Of a DNA stretch of 64,000 bases, positions 47,903 through 59,112 are shown piece after piece. The notes under the pieces are model-generated. The model ran no database searches. It saw nothing but the letters and a program-made list of their open reading frames with translations, and was not told the DNA's origin. The stretch is from the NCBI GenBank assembly GCA_027489245.1, contig JAIYAC010000008.1:1-64000 (forward strand), given 5' to 3'. The DNA is from Neisseriaceae bacterium. GTDB lineage: Bacteria; Pseudomonadota; Gammaproteobacteria; Burkholderiales; Chromobacteriaceae. Each line of letters starts with the position of its first letter. Position 1 is the first letter of the stretch. Position numbers and translations under genes: made by a program.

Positions 47903-49870
47903 CTAGCCCTGCAGCAGCAGGGTTTCTGCCAGCAGCAGCTGTTCCGGCTTGGCCAGCAGTACCAGCACATCGCCTTCGCGCAGCTCGAAATCCGGTGTCA
48001 GCTCGGTATAGCGCGTGTGGCCACGGCGCACGGCCTTCACTTCTACCTGGCTGTCGGGCAGCTTGATGGCCCCCAGCGGTGAGCCGATGGCGTGCGCACC
48101 ACTCACCAGCTGCACGCTATGCAGGCGCGACATCTGGCTATCGTCGATACCGTCTACTTCGTCACTGGCACCGCGGAAGAAGCCCTTGAACAGGTTGTAG
48201 CGCTCTTCGCGCACGGTGCGGATACGGCGCAGCACGCGACCCAGCGGCACGCCCAGCACCACCAGCGCGTGCGAAGCCAGCATCAGGCTGCCTTCCATCA
48301 CCTCGGACACCACCTCGTCGGCGCCGGCCTGGCGCAGCTGTTCGATATCGGTGTCGTCGATGGTGCGCACAATCACCGGCAGGTCGCTACGCAGCTGGCG
48401 CACCACATCGATAATGCGTTCGGAGGCATGGGTGTCGGCAAAGGTAATCACCACCGCCTTGGCGCGCAGCGCGCCGGCAGCGGTCAGCACCTCGCGCTTG
48501 GCGGCATCACCAAACACCACCGGGTCGCCCGCCTCGCCGGCCTCGCGCACGCGCTCCGGGTCCAGATCCAGCGCAAAAAAGGAAATATCTTCGCTTTCCA
48601 GCAGGCGGGCCAGGTACTGGCCGCTACGGCCGTAGCCGCAAATGATCACGTGTTCGTTCTTGCTCATGGTCTGCACCAGGATCTGGTGCAGGTCGACCGA
48701 CATCAGCGCCCAGTCCTGCTTGATCAGGCGCTTGCTGATACGGTCGGCGTACTGGATCAGGAACGGCGCCACCAGCATGGACAGCAAAATGCCGGCAATC
48801 GCCGCCTGCTCGGTGGCTGGCTGCAACAGCTTGAGGCTACCGGACAGCGACAGCAGTACAAAGCCGAACTCGCCGCCCTGTGCCAGCGCCAGGCCTGCCT
48901 TGAACGCGTCGTTGGCACGGTGGCCCATGGCGCGTGCCAGACCAAACACCACCAGCAGCTTGACTGGCAGCAGCAGCACCAGCATCAGCAGCACGGCGCC
49001 GGACTGCTCGAACAGCACGCCCACATCCAGCCGCATACCAACGGTAATAAAGAAGAAGCCAAGCAAAATATCGCGGAAAGGCTTGATGTCTTCCTCTACC
49101 TGGAAACGGTATTCGGTTTCCGAAATCAGCATGCCCGCCACAAACGCGCCCAGTGCCAGCGACAGGCCAGCCTGCTGGGTGATAAATGCCACCCCCAGGG
49201 TGATGAGCAGCACATTGATCATGAACAGTTCGCTGGAGCGCTGGCGCGCCACCAGATGGAACCACGGCCGCATCAGGCGCTGGCCAAACACCAGCAGCAG
49301 GCTGAGCACCAGCACCACCTTCACTGCCGCCATGCCCAGGTCGGCGGCCAGGTGGCTAGAGTTGGCCGCAAAGGCCGGCAGCAGGATCAGCAGCGGCACC
49401 ACGGCAATATCCTGAAACAGCAGCGTGCCCATGGCCAGCTGCCCGTGCGCCTGCGCCAGCTCCAGGCGCTCGGCCAGCAGCTTGCTGACAATGGCGGTAG
49501 ACGACATGGTCAGCGCGGCACCAATGGCAAAGCCGGCCAGCGTACTGCCCGTGAGCCAGCCCACGGCACCGGTAATCAGCAGTAGCGTCACCACCACCTG
49601 CGCCAGCCCCACGCCGAACACCAGGTGCTTCATGGCCTTGAGCTTGGCCAGCGAAAACTCCAGCCCGATGGAGAACATCATGAAGACAATGCCGATTTCA
49701 CCCAGAAACTCGGTCTCGGGGCCTTCCGGTATCAGGTGCATCACACCCGGGCCCGCCAGAAAGCCCACCACCAGATAGCCCAGCATGGGCGGCACACGCA
49801 GGCTACGGCAGGCGGTAACGGCCAGCACGGCGACCAGCAACACCACTACTATGGGAAACAGGGAATGCAT
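47903..49870 (-). CDS. CPA2-family cation:proton antiporter with TrkA-N domain (KefB/C-like)
   Basis: PPMLGYLVVGFLAGPGVMHLIPEG; EHVIICGYGRSGQYLARLLESEDI. Confidence 0.92.
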   Translation of the reverse strand: MHSLFPIVVVLLVAVLAVTACRSLRVPPMLGYLVVGFLAGPGVMHLIPEGPETEFLGEIGIVFMMFSIGLEFSLAKLKAMKHLVFGVGLAQVVVTLLLITGAVGWLTGSTLAGFAIGAALTMSSTAIVSKLLAERLELAQAHGQLAMGTLLFQDIAVVPLLILLPAFAANSSHLAADLGMAAVKVVLVLSLLLVFGQRLMRPWFHLVARQRSSELFMINVLLITLGVAFITQQAGLSLALGAFVAGMLISETEYRFQVEEDIKPFRDILLGFFFITVGMRLDVGVLFEQSGAVLLMLVLLLPVKLLVVFGLARAMGHRANDAFKAGLALAQGGEFGFVLLSLSGSLKLLQPATEQAAIAGILLSMLVAPFLIQYADRISKRLIKQDWALMSVDLHQILVQTMSKNEHVIICGYGRSGQYLARLLESEDISFFALDLDPERVREAGEAGDPVVFGDAAKREVLTAAGALRAKAVVITFADTHASERIIDVVRQLRSDLPVIVRTIDDTDIEQLRQAGADEVVSEVMEGSLMLASHALVVLGVPLGRVLRRIRTVREERYNLFKGFFRGASDEVDGIDDSQMSRLHSVQLVSGAHAIGSPLGAIKLPDSQVEVKAVRRGHTRYTELTPDFELREGDVLVLLAKPEQLLLAETLLLQG

Positions 49871-49966
49871 CGTGGGGGAGTGCTCCTCGCGACAAAAAAC
49901 AGGCCAAGCAAAACTTGCACCCGCCAGGTAAGGTCGAACGATTATAAGCTGATATAATTGACAACT

Positions 49967-50947
49967 ATGGATATTGAGCAAAAACAACAGCAGCTGGCGC
50001 TGGCGCGCGAGGTGCTACACATCGAAGCGGATGCCATCCACAGCATGGCAGCGCGCCTGGGCGACGCCTTTCTGGACGCAGTCAGCCTGGTACTGGCTTG
50101 CCAGGGCCGCGTGATTGTCACCGGCATCGGCAAATCGGGCCATGTTGGCCGCAAGATTGCCGCCACGCTGGCCAGCACCGGGACGCCGTCGTTCTTCATG
50201 CACCCGGCGGAGGCGGCCCACGGCGACCTGGGCATGGTGACCACGCGCGACGTGATTCTGGCGCTGTCCAACTCGGGCGAAAGCGACGAAATCATTGCCC
50301 TGCTGCCCGCGCTCAAGCGCAAAGGCATTGCCATTATCGCCATGACTGGCCGCCCGCACTCCACGCTGGCGCAAGAGGCCAATGTGCACCTGGACGTGGC
50401 GGTAGAAAAAGAGGCCTGCACGCTGGGCCTGGCACCCACCACCAGTACCACGGCCACACTGGCCATGGGCGATGCCTTGGCCGTGACCCTGCTGGATGCC
50501 CGCGATTTCAAACCGGAAGACTTTGCCCTGTCCCACCCCGGTGGCAGCCTGGGCCGCCGCCTGCTGGTGCATATCAGCGACGTGATGCACAGTGGCGACG
50601 CCCTGCCGGTGGTACGCAGCGGCGCATCGCTCAAAGACGCCCTGCTGGAAATGACCCGCAAAGGCCTGGGCATGACGGCCGTCCTGGCTGCGGATGGCAG
50701 CCTGGCAGGCATCTTTACCGATGGCGACTTGCGGCGTACGCTGGACCACTCCCTGGACCTGGCCGGCCTCACGATCGATGACGTCATGGGCCGCCAGCCA
50801 CGCACCATTGCGGCCAACCTGCTGGCTGCCGAAGCCGCAAAAGAAATGGAGCTGCGCAAGATCAACGGCCTGCTGGTGGTAGACGGCAACGGCGCCCTGA
50901 TTGGCGCACTGAATATGCACGACCTGCTCAAGGCAGGCGTGGTGTAA
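49967..50947 (+). CDS. kdsD: Arabinose-5-phosphate isomerase (SIS + CBS)
   Basis: GRVIVTGIGKSGHVGRKIAATLASTGTPSFFMHPAEAAHGDLGM. Confidence 0.95.
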   Translation: MDIEQKQQQLALAREVLHIEADAIHSMAARLGDAFLDAVSLVLACQGRVIVTGIGKSGHVGRKIAATLASTGTPSFFMHPAEAAHGDLGMVTTRDVILALSNSGESDEIIALLPALKRKGIAIIAMTGRPHSTLAQEANVHLDVAVEKEACTLGLAPTTSTTATLAMGDALAVTLLDARDFKPEDFALSHPGGSLGRRLLVHISDVMHSGDALPVVRSGASLKDALLEMTRKGLGMTAVLAADGSLAGIFTDGDLRRTLDHSLDLAGLTIDDVMGRQPRTIAANLLAAEAAKEMELRKINGLLVVDGNGALIGALNMHDLLKAGVV

Positions 50948-50955
50948 GGACCCCC

Positions 50956-51480
50956 ATGCAAAAAATGACCGACCTGGCCAAACGAACCCGCCTGCTGATC
51001 CTGGATGTAGACGGCGTGCTCACCGATGGCCGCATCTTCATTACCGCCAGCGGCGAAGAGTTCAAAGCCTTCAATACCCTGGACGGGCACGGCCTGAAAA
51101 TGCTGCAAGCCACCGGCGTACAGCTGGCTATCATCACCGGCCGTGCCGCGCCCAGCGTGGCACACCGCGTGCGTGGCCTGGGCATAGACCACTACTACGA
51201 AGGCGTGCACGACAAACGCACCGCCTTTGCCGAGCTGCTGGCCAAAACCGGCATCGCCGCCGAAGACTGCGCCTATATCGGCGACGATGTCATCGACCTG
51301 CCGGTCATGAGCCGCGTCGGGTTGGCCGTAGCCGTGCCGGATGCCCCCAGCTTTGTGCGCCAGCACGCCCACTTTGTCACCGGCAACCGGGGCGGGCGCG
51401 GGGCGGTACGCGAGCTGTGCGAGCTCATCATGCAAGCCCAGGGCAACTTTGACCGCGTCATGGCCAGCTACCTAGAATGA
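50956..51480 (+). CDS. kdsC: KDO-8-phosphate phosphatase
   Basis: LLILDVDGVLTDGRIFIT; CAYIGDDVIDLPVMSRVGLAVAVPDA. Confidence 0.95.
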   Translation: MQKMTDLAKRTRLLILDVDGVLTDGRIFITASGEEFKAFNTLDGHGLKMLQATGVQLAIITGRAAPSVAHRVRGLGIDHYYEGVHDKRTAFAELLAKTGIAAEDCAYIGDDVIDLPVMSRVGLAVAVPDAPSFVRQHAHFVTGNRGGRGAVRELCELIMQAQGNFDRVMASYLE

Positions 51481-52040
51481 ACCGCGCAGCAAGACTGTTC
51501 CCCATCGGCCTGATGCTGGCCATGGGCCTGCTATCGTTCTGGCTGAATGTGCTTACCGAATGGCGTACGCCAGCGCAGCACCAGCTTGACCCCACGCAGC
51601 CCGAATACACCATCGACAAGCTGCAGGCTACCCGTTTCGACGAACAAGGCCAGCCACTGCAGCGCCTGAACGCCAGCAAAATGTGGAAGCTGCCGCAAAC
51701 CGAACAGGTGTACATGCAACAGCCAGATGTAAAACAGTACCGTAACGGCCAGCTGGACTACACCCTGCGTGCCGACCAAGGCCGCTACGCACGCAGTACC
51801 GGCATCGGCCTGTTTGACGGCCATGTAGACATGCAGCGCCAACCCATGGGCCAGCAAGCCGCCATTCATCTGCAAACGCCCTCGCTACGGGTAAACAGCC
51901 AAAGTGGCATTCTCAGCAACCAGGCACCGGTGACCATTGATGATGGGCAGTCGCGTATCAATGCTATTGGCTTCTACTACAACCACCCGGCGGGGCAGCT
52001 GAAACTGCTATCTCGAGTAAGGATTTCCTATGCGCCATAG
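51477..52040 (+). CDS. lptC: LPS export system protein LptC
   Basis: N-terminal TM, Asp/Pro-rich LptC-like beta-jellyroll pattern; position between kdsC and lptA. Confidence 0.9.
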   Translation: MNRAARLFPIGLMLAMGLLSFWLNVLTEWRTPAQHQLDPTQPEYTIDKLQATRFDEQGQPLQRLNASKMWKLPQTEQVYMQQPDVKQYRNGQLDYTLRADQGRYARSTGIGLFDGHVDMQRQPMGQQAAIHLQTPSLRVNSQSGILSNQAPVTIDDGQSRINAIGFYYNHPAGQLKLLSRVRISYAP

Positions 52041-52530
52041 CCTGATGCTTGCGCTGGCACTCGGTACCGTATGCACCCCTGCATTCGCCGAAAAAGCCGA
52101 CAGCAGCAAACCTATCGAAGTAAATGCCGACAGCGCATCGCTGGACCAAAAACAGGGTATCAACGTGTTTGAGGGCAATGTCATCATTACCCAAGGTACC
52201 CTGAGCCTGCGTGCGCAAAAAACCGTTGCCACACAAGACGCCAACCGCCGCCAGAAGCTGCAAGCTACCGGCAGCCCGGTGTACTTCCGCCAAAAACTGG
52301 ACGGCCAGGCTGAATATGTAGACGGCCAGGCCAGCCGCGTGGACTACGACTCGGCCAGCAATACTGTCGTACTGACCGGCAAGGCACAGGTCAAGCGCGG
52401 CAAGGATGTCGTCACCGGCGAACAGATTACCTACAACACCGCCACCGAGATTTATCAGGTGAAAGGCCAGGGCGGCAGCAATACAGCCGGCCGCGTCACC
52501 ATTATTCTTCAGCCGCAGGAAAAACCATGA
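52030..52530 (+). CDS. lptA: LPS transport periplasmic protein LptA
   Basis: [36 protein letters not shown]. Confidence 0.93.
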   Translation: MRHSLMLALALGTVCTPAFAEKADSSKPIEVNADSASLDQKQGINVFEGNVIITQGTLSLRAQKTVATQDANRRQKLQATGSPVYFRQKLDGQAEYVDGQASRVDYDSASNTVVLTGKAQVKRGKDVVTGEQITYNTATEIYQVKGQGGSNTAGRVTIILQPQEKP

Positions 52531-53255
52531 GCCAAAGCCGGCTGAGCATCCAGCACCTGAAGAAAACCTTCAAGAAACGTACCGTGGTGCGTGACGTGTC
52601 CATGGACATCGCCAGCGGTGAGGTCATCGGCCTGCTCGGCCCCAACGGTGCAGGCAAAACCACCAGCTTTTACATGGTGGTAGGGCTGGTGGCCGCCGAA
52701 GCCGGTGAAATCACCCTCAACGGCGAAGTGATCACCCACCTGCCCATCCACAAACGTGCCCGGCTGGGCCTGGGTTACCTGCCGCAGGAAGCGTCCATCT
52801 TCCGCAAGATGACCGTAGAGGAAAACATCCAGGCCGTGCTGGAAGTCGCCGGCCTGTCCGGCGAAGCACTGGCCAATGAGCTGCAGCTGCTACTGGACGA
52901 CCTGAACATCGGCCACCTGCGCGAAACCAATGCCATGGCCCTGTCTGGTGGCGAGCGCCGCCGCGTGGAAATTGCCCGCGTACTGGCCACCAAGCCGCGC
53001 TTCATCCTGCTGGATGAACCCTTTGCCGGCGTCGACCCGATTGCCGTGATCGACATTCAGAAAATTATCTCTTTCCTGAAAGAGCGCGGCATCGGCGTGC
53101 TGATTACCGACCACAATGTGCGCGAAACGCTGCGCATCTGCGACCGCGCTTATATTATTTCCGAAGGCCGCGTACTGGCTTCCGGCCTGCCAGACGAATT
53201 GGTCAATAACGAACAGGTTCGCCAGGTTTACCTGGGCGAGCATTTCCACCTGTAA
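52527..53255 (+). CDS. lptB: LPS export ABC transporter ATP-binding protein LptB
   Basis: [61 protein letters not shown]. Confidence 0.97.
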   Translation: MSQSRLSIQHLKKTFKKRTVVRDVSMDIASGEVIGLLGPNGAGKTTSFYMVVGLVAAEAGEITLNGEVITHLPIHKRARLGLGYLPQEASIFRKMTVEENIQAVLEVAGLSGEALANELQLLLDDLNIGHLRETNAMALSGGERRRVEIARVLATKPRFILLDEPFAGVDPIAVIDIQKIISFLKERGIGVLITDHNVRETLRICDRAYIISEGRVLASGLPDELVNNEQVRQVYLGEHFHL

Positions 53256-53260
53256 GCGAA

Positions 53261-54664
53261 ATGAAACAGACTCTCCAGCTCAAAGTCAGCCAGCAGCTTA
53301 CCCTGACCCCGCAACTGCAGCAGTCCATCAAACTGCTGCAAATGTCCACACTGGATCTATCCAGCGAACTGGAGCGCTACCTGCTGGAAAACCCGCTACT
53401 GGAACGCAGCGACGGCAGCGATAGCCCACCGGCAGAAGGTGACGCCCCGGCAACCCAGGAAAGCAGCAACGACACCGCAGAAGACCGCCAGCAAGACAGC
53501 ATGGAGCTGACTGACTGGGGCAGCGGTAGTGGTGGCGGCAGCCACGATGGCGACGACGAGTTCGACCCCATTCTCAATGCCCCCTGCCGCCCCACCCTGC
53601 GCGAGCATCTCACGGCGCAAATGAGGGAAACCCAGCTAGGCCGCCGCGATAGCGCCCTGCTGGCCTTGCTGATTGACGAGCTGGACGACGACGGCTACCT
53701 GCAAACCCCGCTGGAAGACGTAGCGGCCGAACTGCCGCTAGAGCTGGATGTTGAAGCCGAAGAACTGGAAACCCTGCGCAAGCTCATGATGCAATTTGAG
53801 CCCATGGGCATAGGCAGCCGCGACCTGGGGGAATTCCTGGCGCTGCAGCTGGGCAACCTGCCGGCGCACACGCCCTCGCTCCCCCTGGCACGCAAGCTGG
53901 CAGGCGAACACCTGGCACTACTGGGCAGCCGTGACTACACCCGGCTGAAGAAAATCCTGGGGGTGGGCGAAGCCGAATTACGCGCGGCGCATAGTCTTAT
54001 TGCCACGCTGAGACCCCGGCCCACCAGTGGTTTTGACCAGGGTGAGACACATTATGTCGCGCCGGATATCCATGTAGTACGCCGTGGCGGGCGCTGGGTA
54101 GCCCAGCTTAACCGGGGCTCGCTGCCAAAACTTCAAGTAAATCAGCTGTATGCAAACATGCTGCAGCAACGGGACAATAGCCATAACCTTTCCGGCCAAC
54201 TGCAAGAGGCCAGATGGCTGGTAAAAAACATTCAGCAACGGTTTGACACCATCCTGAAAGTGTCGGAATCTATAGTTGAAAGGCAGCAAGCGTTCTTTGA
54301 ACACGGTGAAGTGGCCATGCGCCCGCTGATATTGCGAGACATCGCAGATGAGCTGGGTTTGCATGAATCCACCATTTCCAGGGTGACTACCCAGAAGTAC
54401 CTGCTGTGCAGCAGGGGCTTGTTCGAGCTGAAATACTTCTTTGGTAATGCGCTGGAAACGGATAGTGGCGGCGAGTGTTCTGCCACAGCCATCAAGGCGC
54501 TGATACGCCAGATCATCGATAGCGAAGACGGCAAAAAACCGCTATCGGACAGCGCCATCGCCGACAAGCTCACGGCACAGGGTATTCAGGTTGCCAGACG
54601 TACGGTTGCCAAGTATCGTGAAGCTATGCAGATTCCGCCAGTTAGCCTTCGCAAGGCCTTATAG
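53261..54664 (+). CDS. rpoN: RNA polymerase sigma-54 factor
   Basis: [33 protein letters not shown]; RpoN box [10 protein letters not shown]. Confidence 0.97.
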   Translation: MKQTLQLKVSQQLTLTPQLQQSIKLLQMSTLDLSSELERYLLENPLLERSDGSDSPPAEGDAPATQESSNDTAEDRQQDSMELTDWGSGSGGGSHDGDDEFDPILNAPCRPTLREHLTAQMRETQLGRRDSALLALLIDELDDDGYLQTPLEDVAAELPLELDVEAEELETLRKLMMQFEPMGIGSRDLGEFLALQLGNLPAHTPSLPLARKLAGEHLALLGSRDYTRLKKILGVGEAELRAAHSLIATLRPRPTSGFDQGETHYVAPDIHVVRRGGRWVAQLNRGSLPKLQVNQLYANMLQQRDNSHNLSGQLQEARWLVKNIQQRFDTILKVSESIVERQQAFFEHGEVAMRPLILRDIADELGLHESTISRVTTQKYLLCSRGLFELKYFFGNALETDSGGECSATAIKALIRQIIDSEDGKKPLSDSAIADKLTAQGIQVARRTVAKYREAMQIPPVSLRKAL

Positions 54665-54723
54665 AAGTGCCAAAACACCGGTGCGGCCAGCCCGACCGCA
54701 CTGTTAACAGAAGGAGTCAGGGT

Positions 54724-55044
54724 ATGAACCTCAAAATTACCGGTCTACACCTCGAAGTTACCCCATCGATTCGCGAATACATCGAGAGCAAACTAGAACG
54801 CATCACCCGCCACGTAGATAATGTCATTGGCGTTAACGTGACGCTGTCGGTTGATAAACTGGTACAAAAAGCGGAGGTCAACGTTCATCTGGCAGGCAAA
54901 GACATTCATGTCGAATCGGAAGAAGCCGATATGTACGCTGCCATCGACACACTGATGGATAAACTGGACCGTCAGGTATTGAAGTTCAAGGAAAAACAGG
55001 GTGAACACCGGGTTAACGCCCAACAGGTCAACGCCACCCTGTAA
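54724..55044 (+). CDS. hpf: Ribosome hibernation promoting factor
   Basis: [41 protein letters not shown]. Confidence 0.95.
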   Translation: MNLKITGLHLEVTPSIREYIESKLERITRHVDNVIGVNVTLSVDKLVQKAEVNVHLAGKDIHVESEEADMYAAIDTLMDKLDRQVLKFKEKQGEHRVNAQQVNATL

Positions 55045-55063
55045 GGCACGATGATGCACAACA

Positions 55064-55089
55064 CGGGAGCCAGCAGGCTCCCGTTTTTG
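55064..55089 (+). terminator. Rho-independent terminator
   Basis: CGGGAGCCagcaGGCTCCCGTTTTT. Confidence 0.85.
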
Positions 55090-55385
55090 TTTTCCTGCCG
55101 CAGCATGACCATTTTTTTACCTGTCGCACTGATTTCAATGCTGCGCCGTGTACCAAACAGGGCAAAATGCGCATGCCCCTATTTGGCGCACCAAGCCAGA
55201 CTGTGCCATGCACCAAAGCAGCTGGCCTAATGTTTCAAGCAGTACCCGCAGCCTACCCCGCCCCAGCGCGTACCGGGTGTTTGGCCTGCGGCACTTATCC
55301 GGCCCAGGCGGGTCCTATCCTGCCCTATTGCAAACAGCCGACTCGGCGTAGAATGGCCGACGGTTTTTTCCGGCAAATGTAAATC

Positions 55386-55844
55386 ATGAGCTTGATTGGC
55401 AAGATTCTTCCGCAGCACAACGTGCTGGCGGATGTAGACGTATCCAGCAAGAAACGCCTGTTCGAACAGGTAGGCCTGATGGTTGAAAACAGCCATGGCA
55501 TTGCCCGCAGCGACATCTTTGACAGCCTGTTTGCCCGCGAAAAGCTGGGCTCCACCGGGCTGGGCCAGGGTGTAGCCATACCACATGGCCGGGTAAAGGG
55601 CTTGAAAGAAGCCACCGGCGTGTTTATCCGCCTGGCCAGCCCTATCCCGTTCGACTCACCCGATGGCAAGCCGGTCAACCTGCTGTTTGTCCTGCTGGTG
55701 CCCGAGCAGGCTACCGACCTGCACTTGCAGGTACTGTCCGAGTTGGCCCAGCTGTTTTCCAGCCGTAGCCTGCGCGAGAAAATGGCCAGTTGCGACGCTG
55801 TAACCCTGCACGAGTTACTCACCGGAAACGCCCCCCATGCCTAA
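55386..55844 (+). CDS. ptsN: PTS IIA-like nitrogen regulatory protein
   Basis: [58 protein letters not shown]. Confidence 0.94.
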   Translation: MSLIGKILPQHNVLADVDVSSKKRLFEQVGLMVENSHGIARSDIFDSLFAREKLGSTGLGQGVAIPHGRVKGLKEATGVFIRLASPIPFDSPDGKPVNLLFVLLVPEQATDLHLQVLSELAQLFSSRSLREKMASCDAVTLHELLTGNAPHA

Positions 55845-56793
55845 TATCAGTGTGCGCCGCCTGTATCAGGACAACCAGCACAAGCTGAGCCTGAGCTGGG
55901 TGGCCAGCCGTGCCGGCTCTGACAACCTGATTTCCAACGAAGAACAGCGGCCAACCCAGGCGCTGGTAGGCCACCTGAACTTTATCCACCCCAACCGGGT
56001 GCAGGTACTGGGTCTGGCCGAGGTGGAATACCTGAACAAGCTGGAGCAAGCCGCTGCGCGTACCGCGCTGGACCAGCTGTTTCACAAGACCATGGCCGTG
56101 GTGATCGTGGCCAATGGCCAGCCCGTGCCCAAGCTGCTGCACGACTACTGCCAGACGCACAATGTGCCGCTGATGAGCACCCCGCTGGAAAGCCCCTACC
56201 TGATGGACGTGCTGCGCATTTACCTGGCGCGCGCCCTGGCTGTATCCACGGTGATGCACGGCGTGTTTCTGGATGTGCTGGAAATCGGCGTGCTGATCAT
56301 GGGCGACTCGGCCATGGGTAAAAGCGAGCTGGCACTGGAGCTGATCTCGCGTGGCCATGGCCTGGTAGCCGATGATGCGGTAGAGCTATACCGTATCGGC
56401 CCGGAAACCCTGGAAGGGCGCTGCCCGCCCCTGCTACGCGACTTTCTGGAAGTACGCGGCCTGGGCATCCTGAATATCCGTACCATCTTTGGCGAAACGG
56501 CTGTGCGCCCCAAAAAGGTCCTGAAGCTCATCATCCATCTGATGAAAGCCAACGACCAGGCCATGCAGGCGCTGGACCGGCTGAATATCCAGTCCGAGAC
56601 ACAAGACATACTCGGCGTCACCGTGCGCAAGGTCGTGCTACCTGTAGCCGCTGGCCGCAACCTGGCCGTACTGGTAGAAGCTGCCGTGCGTAACTACATC
56701 CTACAGCTACGCGGCATAGATAGCACCCGCGAGTTCATCGACCGCCATACCAACCTGCTACGGGACCAGGAACATGCAGCTGATTCTGATTAG
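55837..56793 (+). CDS. hprK: HPr kinase/phosphorylase
   Basis: [57 protein letters not shown]. Confidence 0.96.
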   Translation: MPNISVRRLYQDNQHKLSLSWVASRAGSDNLISNEEQRPTQALVGHLNFIHPNRVQVLGLAEVEYLNKLEQAAARTALDQLFHKTMAVVIVANGQPVPKLLHDYCQTHNVPLMSTPLESPYLMDVLRIYLARALAVSTVMHGVFLDVLEIGVLIMGDSAMGKSELALELISRGHGLVADDAVELYRIGPETLEGRCPPLLRDFLEVRGLGILNIRTIFGETAVRPKKVLKLIIHLMKANDQAMQALDRLNIQSETQDILGVTVRKVVLPVAAGRNLAVLVEAAVRNYILQLRGIDSTREFIDRHTNLLRDQEHAADSD

Positions 56794-57625
56794 TGGCCTG
56801 TCCGGCTCTGGCAAGTCCGTGGCACTGCGCGTGCTGGAAGACAGCGGCTACTACTGCGTAGACAACCTGCCACCGAGCATGCTGGCTGACGCCATCGCGC
56901 TATACCACGAACACGGCCATAGCCAGATTGCCATTAGCGTGGATACCCGCTCGGCACCGACCCTGGCCGCCCTGCCCGATGCCATCAAGGCGCTGCGCGC
57001 ACTGGACATCGATGTGCGGCTGCTGTACCTGGAAGCCAGTACCGACATCCTGGTCAAGCGCTTTTCCGAAACGCGCCGCCGCCACCCCTTGTCCAATGGC
57101 AACCTCACGGTAGAAGAATGCATCCGCCTGGAGCGCGAGATGCTGGAGCACGTGGGCGAGCTGGGCCATCGTATCGACACCAGCCATCTGTCGGCCAATG
57201 CGCTGCGCGGCTACGTGAAGCTGCTGGCCGGTGCAGACAGCAGCCGCATGACCGTGGTGTTCGAGTCGTTCGGCTTCAAACACGGCATTCCGCTGGATGC
57301 CGACTTTGTGTTTGACGTGCGTTGCCTGCCCAACCCCTACTACGAAGAAACCTTGCGCCCGCTGACCGGCCGTGACCAAGCCATCTGCGACTTTTTTGCC
57401 GGCGAACCCGAAGTCCAGCAAATGGAAGAAGACATCCGGCAGTTTATTGCCACCTGGCTGCCGCGCTTCAAACAGGACAACCGTAGCTACGTCACCATCG
57501 CCATCGGCTGTACCGGCGGGCAGCACCGCTCGGTTTACCTGACCGAACGGCTAGCGGCCAGCTTTGCCGACGAGCAGGTGCTGATTCGCCACCGACAGCT
57601 GGGTGGCCGCAGCGGCGACCACTAG
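56774..57625 (+). CDS. rapZ: RNase adapter protein RapZ
   Basis: [53 protein letters not shown]. Confidence 0.96.
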   Translation: MQLILISGLSGSGKSVALRVLEDSGYYCVDNLPPSMLADAIALYHEHGHSQIAISVDTRSAPTLAALPDAIKALRALDIDVRLLYLEASTDILVKRFSETRRRHPLSNGNLTVEECIRLEREMLEHVGELGHRIDTSHLSANALRGYVKLLAGADSSRMTVVFESFGFKHGIPLDADFVFDVRCLPNPYYEETLRPLTGRDQAICDFFAGEPEVQQMEEDIRQFIATWLPRFKQDNRSYVTIAIGCTGGQHRSVYLTERLAASFADEQVLIRHRQLGGRSGDH

Positions 57626-57627
57626 CC

Positions 57628-57999
57628 ATGCGCCTGGCCCTGTTCAAGGCCGGTGACCTGCTGATCGCCACCCTGCTGGCCGCAAGCTGCTTCGGCAGCT
57701 TTTATTTTCTGTGGTACCAGCGCGGCCAGGCCAGCCATGTACTGCTCTATCAGCATGGCCAGCTGGTAAAGCGCTGGCCGCTGCGGCTGGATAGCCAGTT
57801 TGCCCTGCACGGCCCGCTGGGGGCCACGCTGGTGGAAATACGCCAAGGGCGCGCACGCATCGCGGCCGACCCCAGCCCCCGCCAGTACTGCGTGCAGCAG
57901 GGCTGGCTAAGCCGCCCGGGCAGTACCGCCCTGTGCCTGCCCAACCGTACAGCCATCACCCTGGAAGGCGATAGCGGCCATGACTCACTGGCGTTCTGA
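57628..57999 (+). CDS. NusG domain II-containing protein
   Basis: Single N-terminal TM; short beta-rich domain GAT/LVEIRQGRARI...CVQQGWLSRPGSTALCLPNRTAITLEG. Confidence 0.75.
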   Translation: MRLALFKAGDLLIATLLAASCFGSFYFLWYQRGQASHVLLYQHGQLVKRWPLRLDSQFALHGPLGATLVEIRQGRARIAADPSPRQYCVQQGWLSRPGSTALCLPNRTAITLEGDSGHDSLAF

Positions 58000-58522
58000 C
58001 CCACCACATGCCACGGCCCATGACCTGCAGCTGGCCCGGCTGGCGGCAATTGGCCTGGCGCTGTCGCTGCTGGAAAGCGCCATCCCCTCGCCGCTACCCG
58101 GCATCAAACCCGGCCTGGCCAACATCGTTACCCTGATTGCCCTGCACCAGCTCGGCTGGCGAGCCGCCGCGTGGGTAAGCCTGCTGCGTATCGTAGGGGC
58201 AGGAGTGCTGCTGGGCAGCCTGTTTACCCCCGGTTTTTGGCTCAGTCTGGCCGGCGGCACCGGCAGCTTGCTGATGCTGGGGCTGGCTAGCCGGCTGCCT
58301 GTGCGCTATTTCAGCTTGCTCAGCCACAGCATGCTGGCCGGCATGGCCCATCTTGCGGGACAATTGCTGCTGGCGCGGCTCTGGCTCATCCCCCACGATG
58401 GGGTCTGGCAGCTGCTGCCCCCTTTAATGCTTAGCAGCCTGCTGGCCAGTATGGCCACCGGCCTGCTCACCCTGACACTGCTGGAGCAACACCCCTCATG
58501 CCAAGCCAAACCATTACCGTAG
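57980..58522 (+). CDS. Gx transporter / heptaprenyl diphosphate synthase component I-like membrane protein
   Basis: LESAIPSPLPGIKPGLANIVTLIALHQLGWRAAAWVSLLRI; follows NusG-II gene. Confidence 0.85.
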   Translation: MTHWRSDPPHATAHDLQLARLAAIGLALSLLESAIPSPLPGIKPGLANIVTLIALHQLGWRAAAWVSLLRIVGAGVLLGSLFTPGFWLSLAGGTGSLLMLGLASRLPVRYFSLLSHSMLAGMAHLAGQLLLARLWLIPHDGVWQLLPPLMLSSLLASMATGLLTLTLLEQHPSCQAKPLP

Positions 58523-59112
58523 CCCTCACCGGCGCCTCCGGCCTGCCCTACGGCCTGCGCCTGATCGAGTGCCTGCTCGCTGCCGGTGTCCGCGTGTGGG
58601 TGCTGTACTCCCAGACGGCCCAGGTGGTCGCCCAGCAGGAAATGAACCTGACCCTGCCATCGCGCCCGGCTGCCTTTCAGGCCTGGCTGGAGGCGCAATA
58701 CCAGCCGGCAGAGGGCCTGCTGCGCGTGTACGGGCGCGAAGAATGGTTTGCCCCGCCGGCATCAGGCTCCAATCCGGCCGACGCCATGGTGGTATGCCCC
58801 TGCTCCATGGGCACCCTGGCCGCCATTGCGGCAGGCAGCAGCGACAACCTGATCGAGCGTGCCGCCGATGTCAGCATCAAGGAGCAGCGCAAGCTGGTGC
58901 TGGTACCGCGTGAGGCACCGCTATCGGCCATTCATCTGGAAAACATGCTGAAGCTCGCCCGCCTGGGCGTGTGCATCCTGCCGCCCAGCCCCGGCTTCTA
59001 CACCCACCCGCAAAGCGTGCAAGACATGGTGGACTTTGTCGTGGCGCGCATCATGGACCAAGTCGGCGTGGCACATACCCTGCTGCCACGCTGGGGAGAA
59101 GAACGCGCATGA
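58498..59112 (+). CDS. ubiX: Flavin prenyltransferase UbiX
   Basis: TITVALTGASGLPYGLRLIECLLAAG; VVCPCSMGTLAAIAAGSSDNLIERAADVSIKEQRKLVLVPREAPLS. Confidence 0.96.
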   Translation: MPSQTITVALTGASGLPYGLRLIECLLAAGVRVWVLYSQTAQVVAQQEMNLTLPSRPAAFQAWLEAQYQPAEGLLRVYGREEWFAPPASGSNPADAMVVCPCSMGTLAAIAAGSSDNLIERAADVSIKEQRKLVLVPREAPLSAIHLENMLKLARLGVCILPPSPGFYTHPQSVQDMVDFVVARIMDQVGVAHTLLPRWGEERA